Origin: Clavelina lepadiformis
Taxonomy: Eukaryota > Chordata > Ascidiacea > Aplousobranchia > Clavelinidae
Direction: 5' to 3'
Length of the DNA: 64,000 bases
Assembly (NCBI RefSeq): GCF_947623445.1
Contig: NC_135244.1
Location: 16,058,860 to 16,122,859, forward strand
The first letter of the stretch is position 1; every line of letters starts with the position of its first letter. A program made the position numbers and the translations under genes. Below the pieces are notes generated by a model that was given only the letters and a program-made list of their open reading frames with translations, had not been told where the DNA came from and made no database searches. Below are positions 1 to 12,636 of the stretch, piece after piece.

Positions 1-866
1 CCAACAGCAGCCCTCCCATTGCTGGAGTAGTAGTACTCTGCTACTCTTCTTAGAAAAAAAATGCACAAAAGAATTTATTATATTCATTTAAGTAACCAAA
101 GTGTAATTTACATTAACAAAGTAGCCTACTGATATTGTAGCACATATTGATTTGCTGATAGTATCTTTATTTTGTAGTATTGTTTATTTTTGCCCCTTGA
201 TCGTAGGACATGTGCAGGTACGGACGGTAGGCCAACTTTGAAAGTAGGCTATGACAGTTGTTGACAACAAATCGTGCGTTCACTGAAGCCTTAATTCTTT
301 GTTTGTTTATTATAACTTGCACCAGCTTTTCTTCTTTATTTATTGTAAATCGGGGTTCCCTTTCATGAACCTCTTGGGTGCGTATCTTTTCTTGGAATGA
401 TTTTGAATAAAGTTCTTAAAGGATTAGCATCAACTATGGAACATTTTATTTTTGCTGCGAAAACCGGCAATTTAAGCGTTCACCCCTCAGTGGCTGATAA
501 ATGCAGCAAAATTAAATGGAAGCGATTCATTGGGCAAAAGTTTAAAGGTACTGGATTGTTTAGTGCTTTTGTCGCACTGTGTTGTATTGAAATGTACCAA
601 GTTTGTTTGCGGTCTTCCATTGGAACAACTATTTGTCAACTATGCAATTTCATTTTAATGGATTTTTCTGTTCAGTACGAGCACTTTACAAGCACAAACG
701 GAATTTATACAGTTTTTTCTCCGATGCATGTAAAATATTTCAACTTTATTTCCTGTTTGCCTCGTATATAAACTGCTTATCTTAGGTTTCTGTGGATGAT
801 GTTTATTAAAAGTGATTTCGAAAAAGAATACAATCAATGAAATGTGCATACGAATCAACTTTTCTG
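1..866. other. Left-edge DNA without a supported gene
   Basis: AT-rich sequence downstream of the minus-strand Ulp1-like gene. One plus-strand open frame of 124 codons starts at an ATG at 397 and ends at 771; its first 50 or so codons have fairly balanced composition and are followed by a possible donor near 546, but I recognise no domain, no acceptor partner and no signal peptide. It would run convergent to the neighbouring gene. I treat it as probably non-coding. Confidence 0.4.
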
Positions 867-3800
867 TTAGTGATGCTGACATGTAAATGTGTTCTTTAAA
901 CAGCAACCTTTCGGACAAATCTCATGGCACCACCTTCTACATTCTTCACAGGACACCTTAGAAAACAATACATAGGATTACTTTTTTGCAATCACATCTC
1001 TCAATGTATTTATCCTCAAAAACCTGGAAATGCAAGAACTGTAATCTTTGCAGTAATTAATGTTCATAGCAAAATTGATCGCTCTTATAATTTACATGAT
1101 ATGATTAAGTAATTAATTGAATTTCACACTTTCATTAGCTTAGTGGATTCTTATCACTGTCACATTACACAACTTGTTCAAAAACAAATGCGCCAATGAC
1201 ACATTTCTGTCATACTTGATAGGAATCATACCCAATTTATTGTGTCTCCATGAAATGATTTTGGTGGTTTTGCATCATGACACATGAGACAGTAATTTTC
1301 CAAACAACTTACATCTAATAATGTAATTGAAACATGTCACATTAAGCAACAACCATGCTTTCCATATTATTGTTGTAATTCAGCACAGGTGTATCTAATT
1401 ATCTACATTACAAGAATGTTCCATTATTGCGTTAGCATTTTGTCAAAATGGTCGACACTATGTACAATGATTTCTAATTCTATGTAAAATAGGAGAAAAG
1501 CACTGCATTAGCACCATTAAACCCTAGCTGTTTGAACTTGAAATAAAGCTTACCTGTCATATTGAGCAATAAGTTGCCAAAATTCTCTCTGTACAAAGTA
1601 CACGATGTTGAATCCGCTTTGAAATCTGCGTCTTCAAACAAATTTTGGCACAAATAACGTTCTGCTTCCTACAACAACTTAATGGTTTAAAAATATTCTG
1701 GATCCAAAGTGGATTATAGAAAAGTAAAACAGTGTTTTAAAACTTTACCATTAATGCAAGAGGGCCACAATTCATAAAGTCCTTTTGTTCGTTATGCTTT
1801 CTGCAGCAGTATCTCCACTCAGATGTTGTTTTTCGATAATGTCGAAAAAATGATCTATTGTTTTACAAATAGAATTACTTATTGCATAAATTTATATTTA
1901 TGAAACAGGCGCTAACATGACAACTACAGTGATACCCAAAGTGTTTTTTTATTCGATGAATATATTCCATTGGTTCTTTTCCAAACGAGTCATAAACGTA
2001 AATAGTTTTAGTGTCATTGCTTTTAACCTGAAAAGTAAAATTGTGATTGGTTAGCAGTCAGCCAGTAAGTTTCCTCATTTCAATATTTATTAAATTTTAC
2101 TGACCATTAACAACCAGTGGTTTTCATGGACATTTACCACAGTGATAAATGACTGATCAATCATAGCATTGGCCTACAAAAATTAGATCATGATAGTTAA
2201 ACTGTTAATGTGCAGTTTACAACAACTATTAACAACGTTCATGGCTATCATAACTGTTGTTGCATATAGATCAGGAAATGTCCGAAAAAAATTTATTACC
2301 ACCTGCACATCACTTGCTAACTTTAAGTGGATATTACTGTAATAAATTTATTATTTTTGTTACTGTATGTGTGCCAAAGTTTAGCAGTTTGTTGTTTATT
2401 ATTATTATTATTATAATAAGTTCCTTAAAAAAAGTTTTTTTCTTTATATATTCGATAAATTGCAGGCATATGTTAGGCTTCAAAATTACAGACGCTTAAG
2501 CATTCCCCTGATCCAAAAACTTCATAAGTTCAGCTTACCAGTTTGCTTGAGGTAGATTGCCGGAACCGCCCATTCCAAAACCACATTGTAGAATAGACGG
2601 GTGACAGTACAACAATCTTCTTCTTTGCCTGTAAAACCCAAAAAAGTTGACCACTATGTTTACCCTACAAGCAATGTAAGTTTATTCCAAACCCAGTAAA
2701 AATTACCTTTAAAATCAAGGCTTTCAAGTTTCAATACTCCTTCCATAACTTAAAAACAAAGTTGTCATAGCAATTTTGAAATTGAACAGAACAGCAATAT
2801 GTTAAAGTTTTTCAGCAAAATTTACAAAAAAACCGCCAAACTAACATCGTCATCAAGCCAAGCAGATTGCAAGCGTTTCATTGAATCTGTTTTTATTGCC
2901 ATATTTCCGATGACAACTTCAACTCTACCTGAGTGTTTGGATTCCCACAAATGTTTAATGTCTGCATCAAAAAAATCACAAAATTAAATTCTGGATATGT
3001 CCAGTGATGGACTGAATTACTTATTTAATTGTACTTATTCAAGCGTTTCATTCTAAGTATGTTTGCAGTAATAATGACGCACCAATAAATTGTGATGGAG
3101 TAAGTTTTCCAGATTTCAAAGATTTTTGCTGCTAACATATTCTTTTTCGATTTTACCGGACACATGCTGATTCTCAACAGTGGAAGTAAAATCTGAAGTG
3201 TCTGGAAAGTCAAGTAGTAGTCAAAGTTGTCGTCATTGCTGTAATAACTGGGACACCTGAACTAGGGTTTATCACATGCAAAGCTACGGAAAAGTGATTA
3301 GCAGATTTGCTTGAAAGATCAGGATCACTGATTATTTTTCGATCTAAAAGACAACTATTCTGTATGCCTATAACAACAACAACAAAGTAACTATACCCTT
3401 ATGATACCTGTCAGCTGTCATTAATCTATGTCAGGAAAAGATGTCTTAATTTTTTTATGCAATTTGCATTAATTTCTTCATTGTAAAAAATGAGTGGATA
3501 AATAATCGGCTAATAAACATGAAATTAACCATATCCATGCCACAGAATGAATACCTTAAAAGAAATGATCACAGCTATTGCACCCCACCATTACAAACGT
3601 AATTATGGACATGACTAATTTTTGCCATGTTACTCCAAAAGTATTTTTTCACTTTATGTCACAATATTTATGTATCGAAAACAAATGTCAATAGCATTTA
3701 CACTGTGTATTTAACAGCTATATTAAAGATACATGGTAGTGATTAATAACTTTAATACAGTATAATTTGGTTATTGAGACATGTCTGGGGATCACCAAAA

Positions 3801-5404
3801 ATTGCAGTCCTAGGCGAATTGCACACGAGTATTAACACAAGGATGTCAGACATGCACAATACACACAACTAAAATGCAATCATAACTAAAGTTGCATTAC
3901 GTCATGTTCATGTACATTGGGTATGCAGTATGTTCACATATTCACATTATGCACAGAATGAGCCATTTCCATATAGAAGTGGACTCTGTAATAGTTTGTA
4001 AGTATAAACCTAATAGAACCCTGTACAGTGTACATACTGCATATTCCGTAAGGAACATTTATAGTTGTATAGCGATAACAAATAAAATGGTTATCAACAG
4101 CAGACATACTTTTCAAAAGTTTTTTGCTTCTTGCATCATCTGATAGACTGATACCTTATCATCCCCTGAAAACAATCGTTTTCTAGCCATTGAGCATAAT
4201 TCTGAAAAACGTTCAACATATATAAAATACACAAACAAATAGTTACAAAGCTATAAAATATACTACTTATAATTAAGTTAACACATTACTAGTGTTAGTA
4301 AAAAGTGTAATTATGTATGTTGTAATAAATAGAGTTAGCCTGAAAGAAATCAAAAACATTTAAATTTTTTCCAACCACTTTTGCATCCGATTCGTGCATT
4401 TAAATAGTGAAAACAGAATTAGTATTTACGAATAACAGTGAAACAGAAAGATGCAAATGACACAGGAAAACCTACCTAGATGACGTTTAAAATTGAAACG
4501 TCATGTTATGACAGCTGGACACATGCAGCAGTGAAAATGGCTTCGTTTCTCTGTGTTCGTGCAGTTCTGGTAACAAGGAAGACAACTAACTAAAAAACAA
4601 GAAAACTGTTAATAGCAATGGAAAAACATGTACATTGAAAATTCTTATATTATACACAACAATTACAGTCTGCAACTTAACACATTGGATTGAACAATGA
4701 CTATGATGTTCAAAAAATAGAAGTGCTTTCATTAGTATGAAAAATAGCTACTAAAATGGTTGAGGCTTGGGAGCTTATTAACTCAATTCTTCGATAACTT
4801 GTAGTTTTTTTTTTCTCCTCAGGATGTTACACTTAGTTACACAAAATTACTATTTAATCAGAAAACCTCTCTGCCAATACATACCGGTATGTTTGACAAG
4901 TTAGCATGATTTTTTCCAAGGATATGAAATTAGTGGTATTTTGATTTTTCATCGCAATGTGTGAATGCTAACATACTTGGGAACAGTGACAGAGCCAGGT
5001 TGTTAAAGTAGGGAAAGCAAATTGTAAACGTAAAAAAGCTACCAATTCCGGGGATATTTTGGGTACAAAATGCCTAAATATTTGCTTCCTGAAATATACA
5101 AACACACATCGTACATCATTAAATCTCAATCACACCACAAATAACATAATTAAGCAATCACAAAGTTTGGAATATTTCTGCATTATGGTGAAGTTATATA
5201 CTTAAAGAATTATATACCTGCTTTTCCCGAAACATTCATGTCTACTGCCCGATGAAAATGATTGGAAAGAAAGTGTTTCTGCAAGCTTTGCTTTATCAGA
5301 AAGGTCGGAGGACAAAGTGGACAGGATTGAAATTGCAATATAAACTGTAACACATTGTCCATGGAGGTTTCAATACAGCTTTCAGACAATTTAAATTTCA
5401 CCAT
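867..5404 (-). CDS. Zinc-finger / Ulp1-type cysteine protease / PHD-like gene
   Basis: Multi-exon minus-strand gene. Likely exons: 5218-5404, 4476-4589, 4155-4201, 3276-3359, 3083-3131, 2846-2961, 2707-2748, 2539-2628, 2105-2173, 1936-2027, 1749-1854, 1554-1668, one not found, 982-1023, 867-956. Exon 1 (ATG at 5404) holds a C2H2 finger (SCPLCPPTF...H...NH). Exons 2-3 hold a C2HC finger ending RHLELC. Exons 6-12 form a peptidase C48 domain: the WLDDD start, then HENHWLLM (catalytic His), IYVYDSFG (Asp) and QKDFMNCGPLALM (Gln and Cys). The last exons give a C-terminal PHD-like cluster, CDCKK joined to VSCEECRRWCHEIC. Such proteases cut SUMO or related conjugates; fusion to DNA-binding fingers and a PHD-like end is also seen in transposon-derived genes, so recruitment from a DNA transposon is possible. 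Exon 2 carries an in-frame TGA (4501-4503) and the frame of the 42-nt exon 2707-2748 is ambiguous, so it may be decaying. Domain call firm; full model not. Confidence 0.6.
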
Positions 5405-7579
5405 TTCTCTTAAATATTAAAGCATTTCACAAAGCAGAAAACCTATGTAACAAAACTTTAACGTACAGCAATTGAAAGCAAAAATATTCGGTAACAGGCG
5501 TACAAGATTATGTCACTATGACAATTACCAATGTTAGCAAAGACAACAATCACCTAGCCATGCTTGTCAATATGCAAACTAGTAAGGTCAATTTATTTGA
5601 AATGACTTGGCAAAGCTGAAATGTATAGGTGCAGCCTACATCTTACCTGAAATTTGAAATGCGATCCTACATTTCAATTTGACACCCTTGATCTAAACAA
5701 ACATATCACATACAGTCATACAGACATACCGGTAGTTATGGTTGTTTGCACGACTGCTTCAATTGACTTGAGTTGTCAATGTACAACATCACAACTAATG
5801 AACTAAATGTGTCTCTGCATCACAGCTACATACCGGATTTTCCGAATCTTGCAGCCTCAGCAACAGCATAGCTGTATAGGCAGCTTCTAACAACATCCTC
5901 ATTTCAGCCTAGGCCTAGCCTATATACATTTTTCGCTCCCAACAGTCAACGGCGAAAAACAAACAATATAAAAAATAAAGGCTGCCGACGTCACGAACAG
6001 CAGGGTGGTATACCGATAGGCAACCACGTGACGTCACGGATAGCAGGGTGCTGGCAACCATGTGACGTCACGGATAGCAGGTTGCTCATGAAAACCAGCA
6101 GGCTGCCATTCGTGACGTCACAAAGACATTTCAGCATGTGCTCAGTTAGCACTCCTATTGCTATTTTCCTTGCATTGCTTGTGACGTAATCTTAGGGCGT
6201 GCTTGGAGATCAGACCAGCGCTGTGAAAAGAACGCTCTGTGACGTCATAAAGAACGAGTAAACTATTGGCCCTCACAAACTCTTGGCCAGTTTCATTGGA
6301 TGATTAAGAACTTCGGCAACCTTATTTGATTAATTATCTAAAGCTTTACAAACCTTTCAAAGTGAAGTAGTGAAATTCAAAATTCCGTCACGGTTGAAAC
6401 AATTTTTTTCACAAAGAAGTGCCTTACGTATATGGTGAATATGAACGCGATAACCTCGCCTTAAGCGAGACTCTAGGAGTCTAGGAGTCTAGGAGAATGC
6501 CATTCTGTTTTGACGATTCAACGTTGTAGGTATATTTTTACCAAAAGTTTTTTCCTGCTCGTTAATTGTTCATGAGCATGTGTTTTCATTGTGATATAAC
6601 TATAACGGTTAGCATCCTAACTTTCGCACCGCACATGCAGTTAATGGTGAAAAACTAAATAGTACAAAAAAATGAATAAACAAAGTCCCCGAATTATTTG
6701 ACAAAATATGTCTCTACGTGTCAAGTCATATGATCAGCTTTATATAGTAAATGGTAAGTAATATAGTAAGGTGAAAATCTGCTTCAATATTTGTCAAAAT
6801 TAATCATGATGAAAATCTATTTTAGTATTTATCAAAGTTGTTACTTCCCTTCAAATCACGCACACTAGTTTTCCACCGAAGTCGTTAAGTAAGTTTCACT
6901 GGGTAGCCTATAGTAGCACGTACTCTTTTTTACTTCCGCCCGAGGAAAGCTTTCCAAGATACCGAAAATTATACCAAATAAACTTGGACATTTAAAAAAA
7001 GAAGAGAGTGTTTTGCATAACCTTAAAAATACACTAATATAAACTTTTATCTCTCATAGACATAGTTATAAATTCATTTTGTAAATCACAATTTCATAGA
7101 AAACTTCTCCAGAAACTTTAAAGGCCAAGTTACCAACAACAGTTACCAACAATAAAAAAATGGATGTTGATCAGTAAATTATATTTTGCACATATGGTCA
7201 TAGGATAAGCTAAAATAGTTATATATACTCTAACATCAGTTACAATTTACGAATACCATAAAAGCTGTCTATATTTCAGTTTTGTTGGCAAAGCAAATCT
7301 TTTTTTTGACGTCCAGCGCTGACCTTGCTGCCTTGTCAAGCGTGACCTTTCAAACATGACATCCTATGACCCAACAAACGTGCTTGTCTTTCACATATTT
7401 GTAAGCGAAGCGTAGGCTAGTTCTGTAGACTGCAGGTAGACCAGGCTCTTGTAGGATTGGGAAAGGATTCCATAGCTAAGGCGAGTCTGAATTATTTCAC
7501 ACGTTACCAAGTCAATAAACATTTTCCAGAACCTATCGGTTATACAAACACCATCGCCAAGTGCCACGGTAAAAGTGAG
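5405..7579. other. Divergent intergenic region between the Ulp1-like gene and CHCHD4
   Basis: About 2.2 kb separating two genes that point away from each other, so it should hold both promoters. The notable content is the CRE-palindrome cluster at 5986-6247 (listed separately) and three tandem copies of a 10-bp CTAGGAGT-type unit near 6465-6495. The rest is AT-rich with no open frame I can support. Confidence 0.5.
5986..6247. promoter_or_regulatory. Cluster of CRE/ATF palindromes
   Basis: Exact TGACGTCA palindromes lie at 6029, 6063, 6113 and 6240, with near matches CGACGTCA at 5987 and TGACGTAA at 6182. TGACGTCA is the established binding site of CREB/ATF basic leucine zippers. Two of the sites belong to a tandemly repeated unit of about 34 bp (site followed by CGGATAGCAGG), so the cluster grew partly by local duplication. 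It sits roughly 0.6 kb upstream of the first ATG of the Ulp1-like gene and 1.3 kb upstream of CHCHD4. Confidence 0.55.
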
Positions 7580-10053
7580 ATGTCTTTTTGTCGAAAAGAA
7601 GGTGAGTTTGTATAAGTTAGGTTAAACTGATTACTTAATAATTTTAATCCTCCATTGGGTTCTCTGAAGTTTTGCATATCACTTTAGTATGCTTTGGACT
7701 AACATTTCATAAAATGCCATCACAACACATGATTTAGATTTTTTTTAACAGTGGCACAAAATCGCCACCAGAATCTTTGGAACCAAAAAAAGCAATTTTA
7801 GCTACTTTCATAACAATTTCTAGCCTGAATCTGCACAACCTAGGACATTCAAGCATGCCAACTGACAGACGGGTAGGGTATGTTCCAGGCTAAAAAACAA
7901 CCCCAACCATACCACCCTCTGATTGGTCCAGCCAGGTATTTAAATGCTTTCGTAAGAATCCAACACAATCACAGAGATCTTTATTTTCCCCAGTTTGACT
8001 CAGAAATTGTATGAGCAAGGACAAGTTTCTACTTCAATTTAGTTCGGTAATCACCAGTCTGTAAAATAAGTAATTGCATCTCCAATGCCATGCTTTCCAC
8101 AATGGTTAATAACCAATGTGGTAATATTTCACAGAGAGAATTATGCAAAAGAATTCAGGCCTAACAAAAATGGTCATAAAAAGCAACAGGTCATATTATT
8201 GGTGACTTAAGGTGGCGTCTACCGCAGTCCACATTCTAAGTTAAGTATTTAACATACATTCAGACATCTGAATGGAAAATTGCAAAAGACAGGACATCCT
8301 GAAACATGACAAATCGTTCAGGTCTAGACCACTGCTTGATCCACAACTGCTGACTTTGTACAAAAAGTATTCTTTAAGCTTTTTACATGAAAAAGTGTTG
8401 AGGCATTTTTCATCCTGGCCAAACTTTATAGATCGGACTGTTTTGGATAAATTAGTCCAATGCTCTAGCCCAGTGGTCGGCAACCCCTGGCACGTGTGCC
8501 AGTTGTGGCAATTCGAGAAGATTTGATGCGCACATTATATCACCTTAAGAAAATGTAAAAAATGCCTTATAAAAATGTTTGGCACAAGAGTAGTTGATAT
8601 TTTGACATTATTCATAAACTGGCACACTGCATACGAAAGGTTGCCGACCCCTGCTCTAGTCATATTGTACAGTATTGTTGTTTGCATGCCAACCTTCATT
8701 TCTCTCCCTTCAGCTTTTTTGTGCAAAAAGAAGCGTATGAGGCATATTTGTTTGAAACTTCTGACCTTGTTATAAAAATAATTACGTTATAAAGAATTTA
8801 TCTGAAATTTCCCACCTTTAGCTTGTTATGTTTATAGTGTAAGTATAAATTAGAGGATAAAGCAACACCTGCAGTTTGCAAGCATAGCAGTGTTGCCGCC
8901 AGCATCTGTGTCCAGATACTGTTTGCATGTTTGGTTTTGCTGTCTTCGCATTAGCCTTCAAATTTGTTCTGTTCTTTTAATTTTTAGTACGACATTTTAC
9001 ACTTTCCAGTATATTTTTATTAAAGCATGATTTCTGTTGCTTTGCTTTTTTGCAGGAAAAGACAAGATCATTTTTGTGACTGAAGAATATCTTGAAACTC
9101 CCAGCAATACAGTTCTGCTACCAGATAATCCCGATGAAGTAGATACAAGTAATGTGGGTGAGCATAATTGTTAGGCAGCAAAGTTTCACAAGAAAGCTGT
9201 ATGCATTTGTATAAATGTTAGTGATAAACGAAACAATGGTCTCCATAATCGCCTCACACATCATGGCAGCTTTGAAACAGATGAAAAAGGTTTACAATGT
9301 ATTAGACCTGATCATGAAATTACATTTTGGTAGTAGTAACCAACTTGTTCGAGCAGCAACCTACGTACTATTTATATAACAGACTGCCTACAAGAAACAT
9401 GTGCGATTTGCATTAAATAATAACTGATACAATTTTTCTGTACTTTCTACATATCATGCATCTGCTTACAGTTTACCATGTATGTTTTTATGCTACCATA
9501 TCATATGTAGAAATGGTTCATTAAAACATGTTAATGGCCCCAATCCTAATATGCTATTTGCCAATTAGCATTGCAGGATATCTATGCATCCTTATAAATA
9601 TGAATATGCTGAATATATCAATATGAATATAATAACACATGCTGCATGCATTTTACAGGTGCAATTTTACCGAATGGAGAAATAAACTGGGATTGTCCAT
9701 GTCTTGGTAACTTGCCCAATGGGCCTTGTGGTCAAAACTTTCGGGACGCATTTTCATGTTGGGTCGAAAATAGGAATGATGAAGCCACCTTTGCGGAAAA
9801 ATGTTGGGATAATTTTACAAAATGGGAAGGTTGCATAAGCGAACATAGAGACATTTATCGACCATCCGGTGATGATGACACCAGTGTGTCGGCTACCGAT
9901 CTATCCGAATCTACAGTGATTAAAGAAAACGAAGCTTTGCCATACAAAGACAATGAAGCAGTGAATAATAATATCGAAGAAAGTGAACCAAAGACATCTG
10001 GCCATAAAGAAGACTCAAATAGAGCTATTGCTGCCGCGTCTACTAGCAAGTAG
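7580..10053 (+). CDS. CHCHD4: Mitochondrial intermembrane-space import and assembly protein MIA40
   Basis: Three exons with matching phases: 7580-7601, 9056-9157, 9659-10053, giving 172 residues (human CHCHD4 is 142). CHCHD4 is the oxidoreductase that receives cysteine-rich precursors in the intermembrane space, oxidises them through its CPC motif and passes electrons to ALR. The protein begins MSFCRKEG, has the redox CPC at residues 54-56 (INWDCPCLGN) and the twin CX9C helix pair at C65/C75 and C90/C100 (GPCGQNFRDAFSC and KCWDNFTKWEGC). It lacks a cleavable presequence, as the animal form does. The C-terminal tail (about 60 residues) is acidic and Ser/Thr-rich, longer than in vertebrates and probably disordered. 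An AATAAA-type signal follows at about 10094. A hAT-type MITE sits in intron 1. Confidence 0.95.
8471..8653. mobile_element. Non-autonomous hAT-like MITE
   Basis: 183-bp element in intron 1 of CHCHD4. Its ends are the inverted repeats CAGTGGTCGGCAACC and GGTTGCCGACCCCTG, matching the usual hAT end type (CAGNGGTCGGCAACC), with further inverted similarity inside (TGGCAC / GTGCCA). It is flanked by CTCTAGCC (8463-8470) and CTCTAGTC (8654-8661), a 7/8-match 8-bp target-site duplication as hAT elements make. There is no transposase inside. The near-intact duplication suggests a fairly young insertion. Confidence 0.85.
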
Positions 10054-12636
10054 CCTGAAGTTTGTTTGTTTCATTGTTTGATGTAATTGTTTAATAAATA
10101 CAATCATGTTTTTGTATTAAGGCTAATACTCATTGTATACTTCAATAAGGGGAAGTGTAGTGAAAGACTCACGGAACAAAGGATAATATTCGCGAAAATT
10201 GTTTGAACCACACCTGCACTTATTAGTCGTATTAGTCGTATCCCTAAAATACTAGTCGTATCTGGTTGTAAGAATGATACAAAATTCTTAGAACCCACCC
10301 ATTCAATATCGCGAATTGTTGCGTCAACAATTTTTCGCTCCCCAAACAATGGTGAAAAATAAACAGTACAATACAATAATGAGTAGTCATCTCCAGATGT
10401 GATGATTCGTCTACTAAAGTGCTTGAACAAACCGGTGTGTTAGTGTAGACTAAAAAACTTTTAACATTTCGGAAAAATCGGAATACATATTGCAGTAAAA
10501 ACTCGTACTTTCACTCAAGCCATACTTCTTGCATTTCCGGTGTAGTTTTCGTCTTTTCGCACTCTTAGGACAAGAGTCACCAAACTACGGCTCGCATTTC
10601 GCTACAATTTAGTAATGAATAAATAATAATTGGTACCACAAAAAAAGTTATTTCCAATAGATCACTTCATAAACGTACGGCTACTTAAACCTTTGAGCCA
10701 GGAGTTGGTCACCATCCTGGTATAGGTGCCTATCATAGGCTGTGTCGATATTTGAAAGAAAAGGAAAAAGCTAGTAGGGAAACAAATTGAACATGGGAGC
10801 TTTCCTCATTAACGTTGTTTAGTAGTTATAAGTTTTATGAAGTGATATGTCCTCAGTGCCGTGTTATTATAACTTGTCCCCTCAATACATTATGTCTACT
10901 TTTGGTTGAACCGTAAACGTAAAACGAATTTCTTAGCACAGTTAAAGACTGAGGCTAAGCGTCCTTCACCAAAGAATTTAGCCATCAAATACGATTTGCG
11001 GGACAGATCTGAAAACAAGGCATTCACCTATTCATCGTGCAAAAAGCTTAAAAGCGAATCACGCTTTCGTTCCTCTCCCACTGAGTTGGTACCTTACATA
11101 CACTTCGTAACTACGTATTGGAAACAAACATTTGACTTTATCCAATTAGTCTTTAAGTATAAACAGTTTATAAAAAAACAAAACTGAACAAAAATGAGCA
11201 GCCTTTTTGTATTAGTCTTCTGATAATCTGATTGCCCATCGTTAACACCAGGTTGATTGACATTCTGTTGGCAAAATAATACACCTCAAAAGCTTTCCTA
11301 TTTATACGTTGAACAAATAGAGTACAAGAACTAAAACAGTAGAAAACATTTTATTAATCAGACGTTTCGGTACGATACGACAACAATCGAACATTTTTTG
11401 ATTGATGTCTTTTAAAAGATGTGAACAATTTTTCAAATATCGCCAAAACTAATTTTATAATGTTGTTTTAATGCTACCTGTTCTTGTGAGTTTGTAACGG
11501 TTCAGTTCTCGGAAGGCTAACCACTTGATAGTTTCACGCATTATTGTTCGTCGTTTATTCGAGTTGACTAGGCTGGACACTTCGAAGTTTATTCGCAGTT
11601 GAAGACGAGAATTGAACCCTTTCTTGGGACTTGATGTTGCGCTTTTTGATCTCTTTTTACACTTTCGGCTTTTCTACCTTACTCCTGTTTGTCTGTCATA
11701 AATTATGCTTTCTGCTCGGGTCTTCGCTTCATCATATTTTCTTTCAAATGGCATATTGTGAAAATTTGCATGTTAGCAAGCTACTGCTGATAATATTGAC
11801 CCAGTGACTAAACTCAATATTGTATTAGTAAAATTTACAATATTGAGAAATAATCTAAGTGATTGCTTCACCGGGATTCATACATGGAAAAAGGGGATTG
11901 CGTTGCATCCGACGTTGTCAGTCTGTTGGGAGAGTTGCCAACAAAAGTTTTGCCGTACTAAAAGTTTCCGCATAAACCACAAGCATTTCCCTAACCCTTT
12001 TAATGAAGAAAATGTATACATAATTTTATATTGCCACCATGTCATTAAAAATCAATTACAATATCAAGTGCATTAGCAATAAATATGGTATTGTGACACG
12101 GAAAGTTATCTGGTAAAGGCAGTCGGTACTTGGTAAAAAACGTATCAGCCCAACGGTACCAGTGTTTGATACTGTTTCAAAAAAGTAGTTCGGTGCTTTT
12201 TGTAAAACGCAAAAGCAATTGATAAACATTCATGCTGTATAATAAACCCATAACCACAGGTTACTCCAAGTGAAAACATACGTGACGTCACTCCTTAAGA
12301 CTTTCAGACATCTGTATATTAAAAAACAAGGAGTGCTAAAAATGGCCACAAAATTTAATTTAAACAAACTTTTGAAACATACACTGTTCAAAGCCTTGAA
12401 ATAGTCACTATAAATGTACCGAGATCGACAAAAACCTCTTGAAAAATAGTAAATTGGATCAGAAAATCGGTAATTTTGATAAAGATACCGACGAGACTGA
12501 TACTGAAGAAGTACTGTGCTAGTGTAATACTCACTTCTGCATGTGCATAAGATTGTGAGTAAAAAGGTACAACGCACGAGAAGTAAACGAAGTAGAACAT
12601 TTTTAATAATATATACGTCCTAATATATACAGAAAT
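10054..12636. other. Intergenic DNA between CHCHD4 and KLHDC10
   Basis: About 2.6 kb. A plus-strand frame at roughly 10906-11185 has a Lys/Arg-rich, hydrophilic composition (it reads RKRKTNFLAQLKTEAKRP early on) and could be an exon, but it has no ATG of its own and no convincing partner exon. A copy of the TTTTTCGC...GCGAAAAA hairpin motif lies near 10325-10370. Nothing else is supported. Confidence 0.4.

Noticed and set aside
11611-11640. Possible tRNA B-box (GGTTCAATTCTC on the minus strand)
   Set aside because: No A-box or cloverleaf could be drawn around it.
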